Part shown: piece by piece, positions 16,401 through 24,439 of the stretch | Layout: every line of letters starts with the position of its first letter | Numbering within the stretch: position 1 is the first letter of the stretch | Assembly: GCA_910587655.1 (NCBI GenBank) | Contig: CAJUND010000017.1 | Coordinates: forward strand, 1-27,824 | From: an uncultured Agathobacter sp. | GTDB taxonomy: Bacteria; Bacillota; Clostridia; Lachnospirales; Lachnospiraceae | Length of the DNA: 27,824 bases | Direction of reading: 5' to 3' | Position numbers and translations under genes: made by a program | The notes under the pieces: generated by a model | Told to the model about the DNA's origin: nothing | Seen by the model: only the letters and a program-made list of their open reading frames with translations | Database searches by the model: none

Positions 16401-16707
16401 CCGGAAATTCACCGAACAGATTACCGTTCCAATTTTTACGAATGATGAACTGGTTACATTTGCAAGATCCTATTCCAGGGAGCTGGGGTACAAGATAGAT
16501 GATATGGCAGTACTTGCCCTGTATAACCGTATCAGCAATATTCAGCGTTTAGATCAGGCGACTACACTGACAGAGGTCAAGGAAATCGTGGATGAGGCAA
16601 TCGACCGCGAAGCACACGGAGGACTGAAGAAAGCGTTTAGTATTCTGACGGCAAACCGGTATACCGATGATGACCGGATTGTACTAAGGGAGAAGGATTT
16701 TGAATAA
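13456..16707 (+). CDS. TPR-like / 15-residue acidic repeat / CbxX-type AAA+ protein
   Basis: This 1083-residue soluble protein has at least four parts. Residues 1-200 are TPR-like helical pairs (EEKYDEAAEIADTI, RFEDSRDVLLMAYDRSP, DYQAAQDYYDEFVEIAP). A charged helical region (about 210-420) includes TGQITIEEVLDEWERTKRA. Residues about 465-740 are an acidic tandem array of 15-residue units. The C-terminus is an AAA+-like domain (about 830-1083) with GSQGSGRT as Walker A (Arg886 where Lys is expected), LIIE as Walker B (Glu936), and a sensor/arginine-finger-like stretch GFARKFTEQITVP as in CbxX/CfxQ ATPases. Nucleotide hydrolysis is therefore doubtful. The GTG start has a GAGGTG SD. glgB follows 33 bases later on the same transcript. 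The function is unknown; a scaffold or chaperone-like role is a guess. Confidence 0.8.
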   Translation: MDKYEYNLKLDQMKSLYAEEKYDEAAEIADTINWNKIKNVNALVKAGEIYEKTQRFEDSRDVLLMAYDRSPIGRMIIYRLATVAIKMQDYQAAQDYYDEFVEIAPHDTLKFVLRYDIQKAKGASYSDLIPILEELKEQEYTEEWAYELAYLYHKAGMSDKCVDACDELILWFGDGPYVERALELKMLYQPLTKVQEEKYRSYRQSRDVSSEKPHLEEQIHDSVEIPKVDINPERYNTVNLQEEIARGMQQIMEATEKETVTDTLDSINKIVEEIPYLQLPKEEETEKRIPYIETDEEIDGSLRLNFQEMLGEDSDGQIRLMTDERRQIEHQITGQITIEEVLDEWERTKRAAEAALEDAKQRKLESAKVRALQQAGDLMERLTDVMPKLDAGVTPKELLEEKYMQDLADAAMASEGLFGAEAYSPEEQTVSESFISGEPSAGDIPYIPAGQEEIPYMPGEPEVSDDLKQTVAGTEPEMTDILSGIQVQPEPEIPVYLPEADTTVVQGMPNNLSGGDASAEPEGSSYLSGKDTVTAPESASYLSGENTLTAPESASYLSGEDTLVDPESASYLSGADNMTDPESLAYLSGDATVTEPESMDYLPGMDIATEPESAAYLSGKDNITDPESSSYLSDEDTSAAPEGLSYLSGEDTVTEPEGTDYLSDKNNMTDPESSSYLSGEDASAEPESAAYLSGKDNLTAPERASYLSGEDTLADKDILAEPELLDDPSDTVTAAEPESSDYLSETEPEAAEYLKEPITGLEPEHLQKPLAEKEVKENSSFEETHAEEFAFVRTRPQDRSTWKEKTIRMPDIPNLEDLDDDTASDDETPVLELTDEQKAVFSYFMPVKGMENQLCKALAGISKRLKDKGNADHGNLIIQGSQGSGRTTLATSIIKVLQQETGYPDGKIGKIQAEVLNEKDLVKLLRKVSGGCLIIEQAGGLSLQAELTLSLLMEQNDSGLLVILEDTSKGIKKLLAQDEGFARKFTEQITVPIFTNDELVTFARSYSRELGYKIDDMAVLALYNRISNIQRLDQATTLTEVKEIVDEAIDREAHGGLKKAFSILTANRYTDDDRIVLREKDFE
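14848..15675 (+). repeat. In-frame tandem array of 45-bp (15-residue) units
   Basis: About 17 to 18 units encode the consensus S-Y-L-S-G-[EK]-D-T-x-[TA]-x-P-E-S-[AS]. The first three units (from 14848) are strongly diverged. Units from 14983 to 15567 are in exact 45-base register. One unit (15568-15630) carries a six-codon insertion, and the last ones decay. The copies vary at silent and coding sites, so they are not recent clones. Each unit adds two to four acidic residues and one Tyr. Confidence 0.92.
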
Positions 16708-16740
16708 AATTTAGGGGAATAATAAGTTGGAGGGACAAAT

Positions 16741-18645
16741 ATGAGTAATTTTACAGAAATGGACTGTTATTTATTTGGACAGGCAACACACTATGACATT
16801 TATCGTAAGATGGGAGCACATCTTATGACTGTTGGCAGGAAAAAAGGTGTCTGCTTTGATGTATGGGCGCCTCATGCGTATGCAGTATATGTGATAGGGG
16901 ATTTTAACGGCTGGAATGAGACATCCCACCAGATGCAGCGGGTAGAGCCGGAAACGATGGGAGTTTATGAGCTGTTTGTTCCGGGTGTGGAAGCCGGATG
17001 CAGGTACAAGTTCCTGATTGAAACCGAGGACGGGGACCGGCTGTACAAGGCGGATCCATTTGCGAATTATGCGCAGCTGCGTCCGGAAACAGCATCTGTT
17101 GTAACAGATATCAGCCATTTTAAATGGACAGACAGTTTATGGATGGAGGAGAGGGCAAAGCTTGACAAGGAATCTGTATATGAACAGCCGATTGCGATTT
17201 ACGAGGTTCATATTGGTTCCTGGATGCGTCATCCATGCCGTGAGGATGAGGGTTTTTACAGTTACAGGGAAGTTGCAAAGTCATTAATTCCATATGTAAA
17301 GGAAATGGGATATACCCATGTGGAACTGATGGGAATTTCGGAGTATCCGTTTGACGGCTCATGGGGATATCAGGTGACCGGATATTATGCGCCGACTTCC
17401 CGCTATGGTACGCCGGAGGATTTTGCATTTCTTGTAAATGAATTTCATAAGAACAAAATCGGCGTGATTCTGGACTGGGTTCCGGCACATTTTCCGCGTG
17501 ATGCGCACGGACTTGCTAATTTTGACGGTACGCCTACCTATGAATATGCGGACACGCGTAAGGGAGAACACCCGGACTGGGGAACAAAGATTTTTGACTA
17601 CGGCAAAAACGAAGTTAAGAATTTCCTGATTGGCAGCGCCCTGATGTGGGTGGAAAACTATCATATAGACGGACTCCGTGTGGATGCAGTTGCGTCCATG
17701 CTCTATCTGGATTATGGCAAGCAGGACGGACAGTGGGTTCCGAATATATACGGCGGCAATAAAAACCTGGAGGCAATTGAGTTCTTCAAGCATATCAATA
17801 CGCTGATTCTGGGAAGAAATCCTGGTGCGCTTATGATAGCCGAGGAATCTACCGCATGGCCTAAGGTGACTGGTACAGTGGAAGAGGATGGTCTGAATTT
17901 CAGCTATAAATGGAACATGGGCTGGATGCATGATTTTCTGGATTATATGAAGCTGGATCCGTTATTCCGCAAGGATAACCATAATAAGATGACATTTGCG
18001 ATGAGCTATAATGAAAGCGAGAAGTATATTCTGGTGCTGTCGCATGATGAAGTGGTTCACCTGAAATGTTCCATGCTGAACAAAATGCCGGGACTTGAAG
18101 GCGACAAGTTTAAAAACCTCATGGCAGGCTATGCGTTTATGATGGGGTATTCCGGTAAAAAGCTGCTGTTCATGGGGCAGGAGTTTGCGCAGGAGCGCGA
18201 ATGGAGTGAAGAGCGTGAGCTTGACTGGTATCTTCTGCAGGATCCAAGACACAAGGGTATGCAGGACTGGGTAAAAGCACTGTTAAAACTGTACCGGAAG
18301 AATCCGTGTCTTTACGAGCTGGACAGCAGCTGGGCTGGATTCCAGTGGATTAATCCGGATGATAATGAGCGCAGTATTTTCAGTTTTATCCGCAAGAGCA
18401 AGGATGGTAAAAATAACCTGATTTTCATTATTAACTTTACTCCGGTGGCAAGGGACGATTACCGTTTCGGCGTTCCGGTGAAAAAGAACTGCAAACTTGT
18501 ATTACACAGCGGAGATCCGCAGTTCGGAGGAGATGATGCAGACCGTCAGGTTTCTTATAAGCCGGTAAAGACCGCCAGTGATGGTATGGATTATTCAATT
18601 GCATACCCGCTTCCGGCATATGGCGTGGCAGTGTTTAAGTATTAA
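16741..18645 (+). CDS. glgB: 1,4-alpha-glucan branching enzyme (GH13)
   Basis: This 634-residue cytosolic enzyme cuts alpha-1,4-glucan chains and rejoins them as alpha-1,6 branches in glycogen. Residues about 30-120 are a CBM48 module (FDVWAPHAYAVYVIGDFNGW). The GH13 barrel follows: HIGSWMRHP, HVELMGISEYPFDGSWGYQ, GVILDWVPAHFP, then the nucleophile Asp315 in DGLRVDAVASM, the acid Glu in MIAEEST (368/369) and Asp436 in LSHDEVVH. The C-terminal beta domain has FIINFTPVARDDYRFGVP. It lacks the extra N-terminal module of E. coli GlgB (728 residues), as many Gram-positive enzymes do. VVHLKCSM replaces the more common VVHGKGSM after the third catalytic residue. The SD is GGAGGG. No other glg gene lies in the window. 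Confidence 0.95.
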   Translation: MSNFTEMDCYLFGQATHYDIYRKMGAHLMTVGRKKGVCFDVWAPHAYAVYVIGDFNGWNETSHQMQRVEPETMGVYELFVPGVEAGCRYKFLIETEDGDRLYKADPFANYAQLRPETASVVTDISHFKWTDSLWMEERAKLDKESVYEQPIAIYEVHIGSWMRHPCREDEGFYSYREVAKSLIPYVKEMGYTHVELMGISEYPFDGSWGYQVTGYYAPTSRYGTPEDFAFLVNEFHKNKIGVILDWVPAHFPRDAHGLANFDGTPTYEYADTRKGEHPDWGTKIFDYGKNEVKNFLIGSALMWVENYHIDGLRVDAVASMLYLDYGKQDGQWVPNIYGGNKNLEAIEFFKHINTLILGRNPGALMIAEESTAWPKVTGTVEEDGLNFSYKWNMGWMHDFLDYMKLDPLFRKDNHNKMTFAMSYNESEKYILVLSHDEVVHLKCSMLNKMPGLEGDKFKNLMAGYAFMMGYSGKKLLFMGQEFAQEREWSEERELDWYLLQDPRHKGMQDWVKALLKLYRKNPCLYELDSSWAGFQWINPDDNERSIFSFIRKSKDGKNNLIFIINFTPVARDDYRFGVPVKKNCKLVLHSGDPQFGGDDADRQVSYKPVKTASDGMDYSIAYPLPAYGVAVFKY

Positions 18646-18660
18646 AAGATCATAGTTTTA

Positions 18661-18717
18661 CAGATGCTGTACGGATTTATGAACATTCATAAGTCTGTGC
18701 AGCTTCTTTAGTTTTTG
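18661..18717 (+). terminator. Rho-independent terminator after glgB
   Basis: A long hairpin is centred on TTATGA/TCATAA (loop ACAT, near 18678-18693). About ten more paired bases lie outside it (CTGTACGGAT with GTCTGTGCAG, including G-T pairs), then CTTCTTTAGTTTTT. It ends transcription from the repeat/AAA+-glgB operon and abuts the sigma-D promoter of the next gene. Confidence 0.75.
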
Positions 18718-18734
18718 GGGCTTACTGCCGATAT
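18709..18734 (+). promoter_or_regulatory. Sigma-D (sigma-28) promoter of the FliK-like gene
   Basis: GCCGATAT at 18727-18734 is a perfect match to the sigma-D -10 box, 36 bases before the ATG. The -35 region (TTAG/TAGT around 18708-18712) matches TAAA poorly. No sigma-A promoter is evident. This places the gene in the late flagellar regulon. Confidence 0.65.
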
Positions 18735-18770
18735 AAAAAACATAGAGCGTTACAGTCAGGGAGGAAACAG

Positions 18771-21728
18771 ATGCAGGTTGAACAGAAAAACCTATGGGAA
18801 GGTGTAACAAAAAACGCAGTACGCGATAACAGCAGCAAGGCAATTGCCGCATATCAGGCAAATATGCCGGAACACAAAACTGTTTTTGGCGTGCAGACAG
18901 AGCATTTTGATAAAAGTGAGGGTGTGCCGGCAAAAAGCATAAACATGGCAACCTATGAAAATCCGGCTAAGCAGAAGGAGCAGGAAACCGTTGCAGAACA
19001 GGTTCAGTCAGGTGCACTGCTGTCTGCCGATGACAGAAAAAACGAAGTGGCAGTTGTGTCAAATATGACATCTGAAGGGGATGTAAAAAAGCTGGAAGAG
19101 GATGGATTTTCCATTACGGATTCTGACAGCCGAACCATTATTACCGTCACAGATAAAATCAAGGCGGCGCTGGCACAGGCCGGAGTAGATATTTCACAGT
19201 ACGGGGAAAGCTTGTCAAAGGAGCAGCTGGAGGAGCTGACCGGAAATCCGGCAGTAACAAATCAGATTCTGCAGGCACTGGCAGCATATGATCTTCCGGC
19301 AACAGCAGCAAACATCTCTGACAGCAGCAAAGCGCTGGCGCAGGCGGCGTCCATAAATGGAATCAGCGGCAGTGCAATGGCTTATCTTTTAAACAACGGG
19401 CTTGAGCCAAGTATACATAATGTTTACATTGCAGAACACAGCGCGCAGCAGGATACCGTGGATGTTACGGAAACAGAGTATGCAGAGCTTGACGCGCAGA
19501 TTAAACAGATAATCGAAGAGGCAGGACTTACTGCTGATGAATCATCAGTTGCAGACAGTAAGTGGCTGATTGCAAACGGAATCGCCCTGACAGGGGAAAA
19601 CCTCAGTTACTATATGGAGTTACAGACGCTTTCCCTGCGGCTGGAAAACGGCGAAATGGACTGGAACCATGTGGTGGACGTTATGGCAAAAGCAGTTGCA
19701 TCCGGCAAAAGACCGGGGGATGCGCTGATGATTACTGCCAGAAGACAGCTGGAAGAAACGCGTCTGGTGATGACGAATGAAGTGCGTTCTGCAATGCTGA
19801 AGCAGGGAATCGAAATAGATACACAGCAGCTGGAGGAAATCGTAGAGGATTTAAAGGAGCAGGAACGCCAGTATTATCATGAACTTCTGGACGGGGCAGG
19901 TGTGGCTGCCACGGATGAAAATGTCGATACCATGGTACAGACCATGGATGTTTTCAATGAGATGAAGAGCCAGCCGGCATATGTGCTGGGGCAGGTTCTG
20001 CCGGAAGATACTGTTGCTTCCATACATGAGAGCGGTAAGAACCTGCAGCAGGAGCTTGCGAAGGCAGGCGCAAGCTATGAAGCGCTGATGACGGCTCCGA
20101 GAAAGGATATGGGGGATTCCATCCAGAAAGCATTTTCCAATGTGGATGATATCTTAAAGGACCTGAACCTGGAAACAAGCGAAGGAAACCGGCGTGCGGT
20201 CAGGATTCTTGCCTATAACCGGACCGCGGTTACTACTGAAAATATTACCGCGGTAAAAGCGATGGATGAACAGATGCAGCGTGCGTTCCGGAATATGAAT
20301 CCTGCAGTAACTCTGGAGATGATTAAAAGAGGTGAAAATCCGCTTGACATGAATATGGAGCAGCTGAATAAAGCAGCTGAAATGATTAAGCAGGAAACGG
20401 GTAACGAAGAGCAGGAACGGTTTAGCAAATTTCTTTATAAGCTGGAACAGAACAACGAGATTTCCGAGGAAGAGCGCAGCAGTTACATAGGAATTTACCG
20501 GCTGATTGCACAGGTGGAAAAATCAGACGGGGCGGCGCTTGGATTTCTGATGAACCAGGGGGCGGACATTACTATGCGCAATCTGCTGACAGCAGTCCGT
20601 TCCAGCAAAAAAGGCGTGATGGACTATACGGTTTCAGATGAATTTGAGGGTGTGGAAGGTTCCGTAAAGGGTGAAAGGATTGATGACCAGATAGCCGCCG
20701 GATTCCAGCAGAACTGTATCCATGATATTATGGACACTGTCAGCCCGCAGAAGCTTGCAGCGCTTGGGGAGGAAAACTGGCAGAACATGACGCCGGAGCA
20801 GCTTGCAAAAGCGCTTGCACAAATGGAAGAGACTTCACAGGAACAGGCGATGGAGGCGGATTACCGCCAGGAACAGCTTAACATGTACCAGCAGGCGCTT
20901 GAAATGCCGGAAGATGTATATGCATTTCTGGACCGCTATGATATTACCAATTCCCTGGCAAACATTATGGCAGCCAATGATATGCTGCGTCAGCCAAACC
21001 GGATGATGGAGCGGCTGTGGAGAAAAGATAACTTTTCCAAAGATGCCATGGAAAAAATTGCGGATTTAAAGAACAAGGTGCTCGAAGACTTTGGTGAAGC
21101 GCTCAAAAATCCGGATGAACTGAAAAAAGCGCAGGAGACGCTTGCGGAAGTGGCGGAGCATGTGATGGATACCATGATCATAGAGGATGGTTCCGAAGTC
21201 AGGACGCTGGATATGCGCGCCATGCGTCAGGTTACACGCCAGCTTGCCTTATGTGCAAAAAAGGCGGATGAAGAAAGTTACATGATTCCTGTGAAAACCG
21301 GTGAATCTGTTATGGGCGTATCACTTAAGGTCATACGCGGCAAAAAAGAGAAAGGCTTTGTTGACATAATGTTTGAAGACGAACGTCTGGGTAAGGTCAC
21401 GGCTTCCTTCCAGGCAAAGGAGGGCAGCCTTTCCGGCATGATTGCTGTGGACAATGAGGATGCCAGGCAGCTTCTTGCCGGTCATCTGGATGTGCTGACC
21501 CGGTCCCTTCAGACAGCAGATGGCGGAAAAGAAGCCGTGAATTTAAATATAGCATGTGTATCCGGTCTGTCGTTTGCCCGCTGTGAGATGGCAGGAATCA
21601 ACAGGGAACAGAAAATGGCGGAAAACGGCGATCTGGCGGATGACAGTTCGAACCAGGTGCAGACCAGCAGGCTGTATTCCATTGCAGAAATTTTTATTCA
21701 GTCGATTCAGAAACTGCAGTCGGTTTAG
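18771..21728 (+). CDS. Large FliK-like/DUF6240-type flagellar-associated protein
   Basis: This 985-residue, largely helical, acidic protein has no membrane segment. Residues about 70-835 hold many helical repeats rich in Gln and Glu, with recurring short motifs such as AAYDLPATAANI, AYNRTAVTTENI, MNPAVTLEMI, NGLEPSIHNVYIAE and MNQGADITMRNL. These read as a degenerate repeat in which a helix is followed by 'T-x-x-N-[IL]'. The C-terminal part (about 835-930; MIPVKTGESVMGVSLKVI, GFVDIMFEDERLGKVTASF, LAGHLDVLTRSLQ) resembles the compact beta domain of FliK hook-length proteins. Proteins of this type in Lachnospiraceae carry DUF6240; that name is from memory. The sigma-D promoter supports a flagellar role. 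The SD is GGGAGG. Its last 35 bases overlap the convergent amidase gene. Confidence 0.7.
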   Translation: MQVEQKNLWEGVTKNAVRDNSSKAIAAYQANMPEHKTVFGVQTEHFDKSEGVPAKSINMATYENPAKQKEQETVAEQVQSGALLSADDRKNEVAVVSNMTSEGDVKKLEEDGFSITDSDSRTIITVTDKIKAALAQAGVDISQYGESLSKEQLEELTGNPAVTNQILQALAAYDLPATAANISDSSKALAQAASINGISGSAMAYLLNNGLEPSIHNVYIAEHSAQQDTVDVTETEYAELDAQIKQIIEEAGLTADESSVADSKWLIANGIALTGENLSYYMELQTLSLRLENGEMDWNHVVDVMAKAVASGKRPGDALMITARRQLEETRLVMTNEVRSAMLKQGIEIDTQQLEEIVEDLKEQERQYYHELLDGAGVAATDENVDTMVQTMDVFNEMKSQPAYVLGQVLPEDTVASIHESGKNLQQELAKAGASYEALMTAPRKDMGDSIQKAFSNVDDILKDLNLETSEGNRRAVRILAYNRTAVTTENITAVKAMDEQMQRAFRNMNPAVTLEMIKRGENPLDMNMEQLNKAAEMIKQETGNEEQERFSKFLYKLEQNNEISEEERSSYIGIYRLIAQVEKSDGAALGFLMNQGADITMRNLLTAVRSSKKGVMDYTVSDEFEGVEGSVKGERIDDQIAAGFQQNCIHDIMDTVSPQKLAALGEENWQNMTPEQLAKALAQMEETSQEQAMEADYRQEQLNMYQQALEMPEDVYAFLDRYDITNSLANIMAANDMLRQPNRMMERLWRKDNFSKDAMEKIADLKNKVLEDFGEALKNPDELKKAQETLAEVAEHVMDTMIIEDGSEVRTLDMRAMRQVTRQLALCAKKADEESYMIPVKTGESVMGVSLKVIRGKKEKGFVDIMFEDERLGKVTASFQAKEGSLSGMIAVDNEDARQLLAGHLDVLTRSLQTADGGKEAVNLNIACVSGLSFARCEMAGINREQKMAENGDLADDSSNQVQTSRLYSIAEIFIQSIQKLQSV

Positions 21729-22569
21729 AAGCTTCGGTCGGTTCAGGGATTCCGGCTGATTCGGGAATTCCTGTCGGACCGGAAGATTCAGTGGCTTCAG
21801 GGACTCCGGCTGAATTTGATGTTTCGGTTGCTTCGGAAGCTTCCGTCAGTCCGGGAGTTTCTGTTGCAGAGGAGCCGTTTTCCTTTGGACCGTCCAGATA
21901 TTCGAGGGCGCCCTGATAGACGGCGCGTGCGAGCTTTTCCTGGTAGGTTTCATCGGTCAGCATGGTGGCTTCTGCTTCATTACTCAGAAACCCGCATTCT
22001 ACGATTACCGTAGGTGTGGGTGTTTTTTTAAGTATGTAATAGTCGTTGTTGGACTTGAAAACACGCGGTTTTGGCGGCTCAAGCAGGGTGTTCAGGCTGT
22101 TCTGGATGATTTCAGCAATTTTTCTTCCCTCCGGGGACTGGTCATAAAAGAATACCTGCGGTCCGCAGACGGAACTGTCCGGAAAACTGTTCTGGTGAAT
22201 GCTGATAGTCATGACAGGCATGGTTTCGGTTATCAGCGCAACACGGTTGCGCAAATCCTCAACCTTGACATTCCTGGAATTTTCATCTGCAAGAACTTTG
22301 TCATCGGTGCGTGTCAGAACAACCCGGAATCCTTTGTTTTCAAAGAGGGTTTTCAGTTTATATACGATGGAAAGATTAATATCCTTTTCCAGAATGTCAT
22401 TATTTCCTACCTTGCCTGGATCGGCGCCGCCGTGTCCGGCATCCAGGACAATGCAGGGCTTTGATTTATCAGCGTTTTTGGAAGCGACCAGTGCAGCACC
22501 GGCGCGTGCCAGAAAGAATGAGCTGGCAAACAGACAGGCAACCATTAAGATTTCAAATTTTTTCTTCAT
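21694..22569 (-). CDS. N-acetylmuramoyl-L-alanine amidase, CwlD-like (Amidase_3)
   Basis: This 291-residue cell-wall amidase cuts the bond between muramic acid and L-alanine in peptidoglycan. Residues 1-30 are a signal or anchor helix (FEILMVACLFASSFFLARAG). The Amidase_3 domain has all zinc ligands and the catalytic acid: His46 in LDAGHGGADPG, Glu61 in LEKDINLS, His125 in TISIHQNS and Glu191 in VECGFLSN. The layout matches CwlD, which acts in spore cortex maturation, but a vegetative role is possible. Residues about 238-291 are a low-complexity Thr/Ser/Glu/Pro/Gly tail (ATESSGPTGIPESAGIPEP) not found in CwlD. The ATG at 22569 has a GGGGG site; the upstream in-frame ATG at 22617 lies in a terminator and is rejected. 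It follows the GH18 gene on the same strand. Confidence 0.88.
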   Translation of the reverse strand: MKKKFEILMVACLFASSFFLARAGAALVASKNADKSKPCIVLDAGHGGADPGKVGNNDILEKDINLSIVYKLKTLFENKGFRVVLTRTDDKVLADENSRNVKVEDLRNRVALITETMPVMTISIHQNSFPDSSVCGPQVFFYDQSPEGRKIAEIIQNSLNTLLEPPKPRVFKSNNDYYILKKTPTPTVIVECGFLSNEAEATMLTDETYQEKLARAVYQGALEYLDGPKENGSSATETPGLTEASEATETSNSAGVPEATESSGPTGIPESAGIPEPTEASKPTAVSESTE

Positions 22570-22594
22570 ATTTCCCCCGGAATACTTTAGAAAT

Positions 22595-22626
22595 AAAAAG
22601 CCTCCTGCTGTTTGCAAAAGGCTTTT
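22595..22626 (-). terminator. Hairpin terminator between the GH18 and amidase genes
   Basis: AAAAGCCT pairs with AGGCTTTT around a 15-base loop, and the minus-strand copy ends in a T-rich run. It can end or reduce the transcript after the GH18 gene. The amidase 26 bases further on must be read through it, or from a promoter not seen here. Confidence 0.65.
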
Positions 22627-22656
22627 GTAATCGTTAATTCAATTTATGCGGGGAGT

Positions 22657-24372
22657 CTAATTAATATACTTAATAATTGTATCCCAGATGTCACTTGTTT
22701 CAAATCCGAGCTTCCAGAAAGATGCGCCTGCAAGTTCTTTTTCGTCAATCAGCTTCAGACGCTCCTCAGCAGAAGCGGAATCCTCCAGCCAGACCTTGCA
22801 GAGATTATCCCCGTCCCGAAATTCGGCATAATGCTGTCCGCTGTCCGCCTGCCAGGTTTTTGCCGCGCCCATGGTGGAAAGAAGGTCATTGGCGCCTTTC
22901 ATTCCATAGACCTGGGAAGAAACGGTATAATCCGAACCGTCTTCTGTTTTTTCCTCAGACGGGGTCAGGGTCCATACTCTTGTGTAAAACGGCATTCCGA
23001 GAATGACCTGGCTGGAAGGGACTTCCTTTAAGGTATCGTCCACACCCTGTTTTACCCAGCTGAGTGAAGAAACAGAACCTTCATCCGAACCGGCATAATG
23101 TTCATCATATCCCATAATAACAACATAGTCGGCAAAATCCGCCTGCTCCTTACGGTTGTAAAAAGACGTATACTCGGTCGGAACATAGTTATCAACAGAT
23201 AATACAATGCCGTTGTTGGAACACTTGATGGAAAGCTCCCTCACGAACTGGATATAGGCGTCCCCCACCTTTTCACGGCTTAATGCTTCAAAATCCAGGT
23301 TGATGCCATCCAGGTTATACTGGATTGCCATGGAAATCATCTGGTTTACCAGATTCTGCCGTTTGGATGTATGCGTCAGAACTTCTGCAGAATCTGCATC
23401 TTTGTTTTCAAGATTGCTGAAAAGCCCCCAGACTTCCACATTCTGTGAATGGCAGTAGTTTACATAGTCAAGACTGGCAAGGCAGGCAAGGTTTCCATCA
23501 TTGTCATTGAGATAAAACCATGTCGGGGAAATGACATTTATTCCCTTTGTGCCTGCAAGCACGCTGGTAATGGATGAATTGGCAGTCTGGTTTGTGACCT
23601 GGTGCCATGCCATACAGATGGTAAAATCTTTTTTAATATGGGAAAATTCTTCCGGCTCAAAACTGCTTTTTCGTGTTCTGGTTTCGGGGGAAGAAAGCAT
23701 ACGGTTTTTCACATAGCCGATAATACCGTCTTCTGTCATTACTTTTGTCCATTTGTCTCCCGTTTCCAGAACAGATACTTCCTCCTTGGCTTTTGCATCC
23801 TTTAAAATGGGACTTTTGACGCCGCCTTTGAAACGGATGCTGGAATTTCTTTTTAAAGAAGCTGTTTCATAGTCCCCCCACTGGTTTGTAATTACAATAC
23901 GGTGTGGATCTTTCACATATTTATACTCAAAATCGGAATATTCATTTGCAAATTCCAGATCAACATATGCATGATCCGCGTTTGCTTTGACTACCGGATG
24001 TCCGTAATCCACGGATGACTTGGTAACCAGGTAGCTGCTGCTGTCCGCAGCGGCGGAAATCAGATCCCGCGCAGTGGCATACAGAAGTATATTTTCGTTC
24101 TGGTCCCAGTAAAAACGGGAATTGAGTTCATCGTGTAAAAAGCTGTAGTCAAGATATATATGACCGTCAATTACTTTTGCTTTTGCATCCGTAACTTCAT
24201 CATTTAAAATAATAGCCACTTCGTCATTGGAAGCAAGCCCGTAATAGCTGTTCAGATCTTTGTGTTCTTTGTTTGGCGAGTATCTGCGGATGAGAAAAAC
24301 AGTACCCGCAAGTACAATAATGAGTAAGATTGCGGCACAGACAATAATGATGGATAATGATTTTTTTTTCAT
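22657..24372 (-). CDS. Membrane-anchored GH18 glycosidase with SH3b domain
   Basis: This 571-residue surface enzyme has a single N-terminal membrane helix (residues 7-28), so the rest lies outside the cell. Residues about 40-180 are a beta-rich module similar to copper amine oxidase N-terminal-like stalk domains (HIYLDYSFLHDELNSRFYW, HRIVITNQWGDYET). Residues about 185-230 are a bacterial SH3 domain (VSVLETGDKWTKVMTEDGI). Residues about 245-571 are the GH18 barrel with the catalytic DGxxxDxE motif in LDGINLDFEAL (Glu362 as acid), then VIMGYDEHYAGSDEGS and the C-terminal GASFWKLGFE. YaaH/SleL-type relatives cut peptidoglycan or chitin-like glycans. The SD is AAAGGAA. It is the first gene of a minus-strand pair with the amidase. 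A run of nine A follows the ATG. Confidence 0.9.
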   Translation of the reverse strand: MKKKSLSIIIVCAAILLIIVLAGTVFLIRRYSPNKEHKDLNSYYGLASNDEVAIILNDEVTDAKAKVIDGHIYLDYSFLHDELNSRFYWDQNENILLYATARDLISAAADSSSYLVTKSSVDYGHPVVKANADHAYVDLEFANEYSDFEYKYVKDPHRIVITNQWGDYETASLKRNSSIRFKGGVKSPILKDAKAKEEVSVLETGDKWTKVMTEDGIIGYVKNRMLSSPETRTRKSSFEPEEFSHIKKDFTICMAWHQVTNQTANSSITSVLAGTKGINVISPTWFYLNDNDGNLACLASLDYVNYCHSQNVEVWGLFSNLENKDADSAEVLTHTSKRQNLVNQMISMAIQYNLDGINLDFEALSREKVGDAYIQFVRELSIKCSNNGIVLSVDNYVPTEYTSFYNRKEQADFADYVVIMGYDEHYAGSDEGSVSSLSWVKQGVDDTLKEVPSSQVILGMPFYTRVWTLTPSEEKTEDGSDYTVSSQVYGMKGANDLLSTMGAAKTWQADSGQHYAEFRDGDNLCKVWLEDSASAEERLKLIDEKELAGASFWKLGFETSDIWDTIIKYIN

Positions 24373-24403
24373 TGGTATTCCTTTCTCTTTCTATGATATA
24401 AAG

Positions 24404-24432
24404 ATTATATCACTCTGTCTGTACGGTTTCAA
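24404..24432 (-). promoter_or_regulatory. Sigma-A promoter of the GH18 gene
   Basis: On the minus strand, TTGAAA (24427-24432), exactly 17 bases, then a perfect TATAAT (24404-24409), about 32 bases before the ATG. Confidence 0.82.
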
Positions 24433-24439
24433 CAAATTT

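Noticed and set aside
22570..22617. N-terminal extension of the amidase to an upstream ATG
   Set aside because: The extra codons lie across the GH18 terminator hairpin, and the ATG has no ribosome site. The later start gives a proper signal helix.
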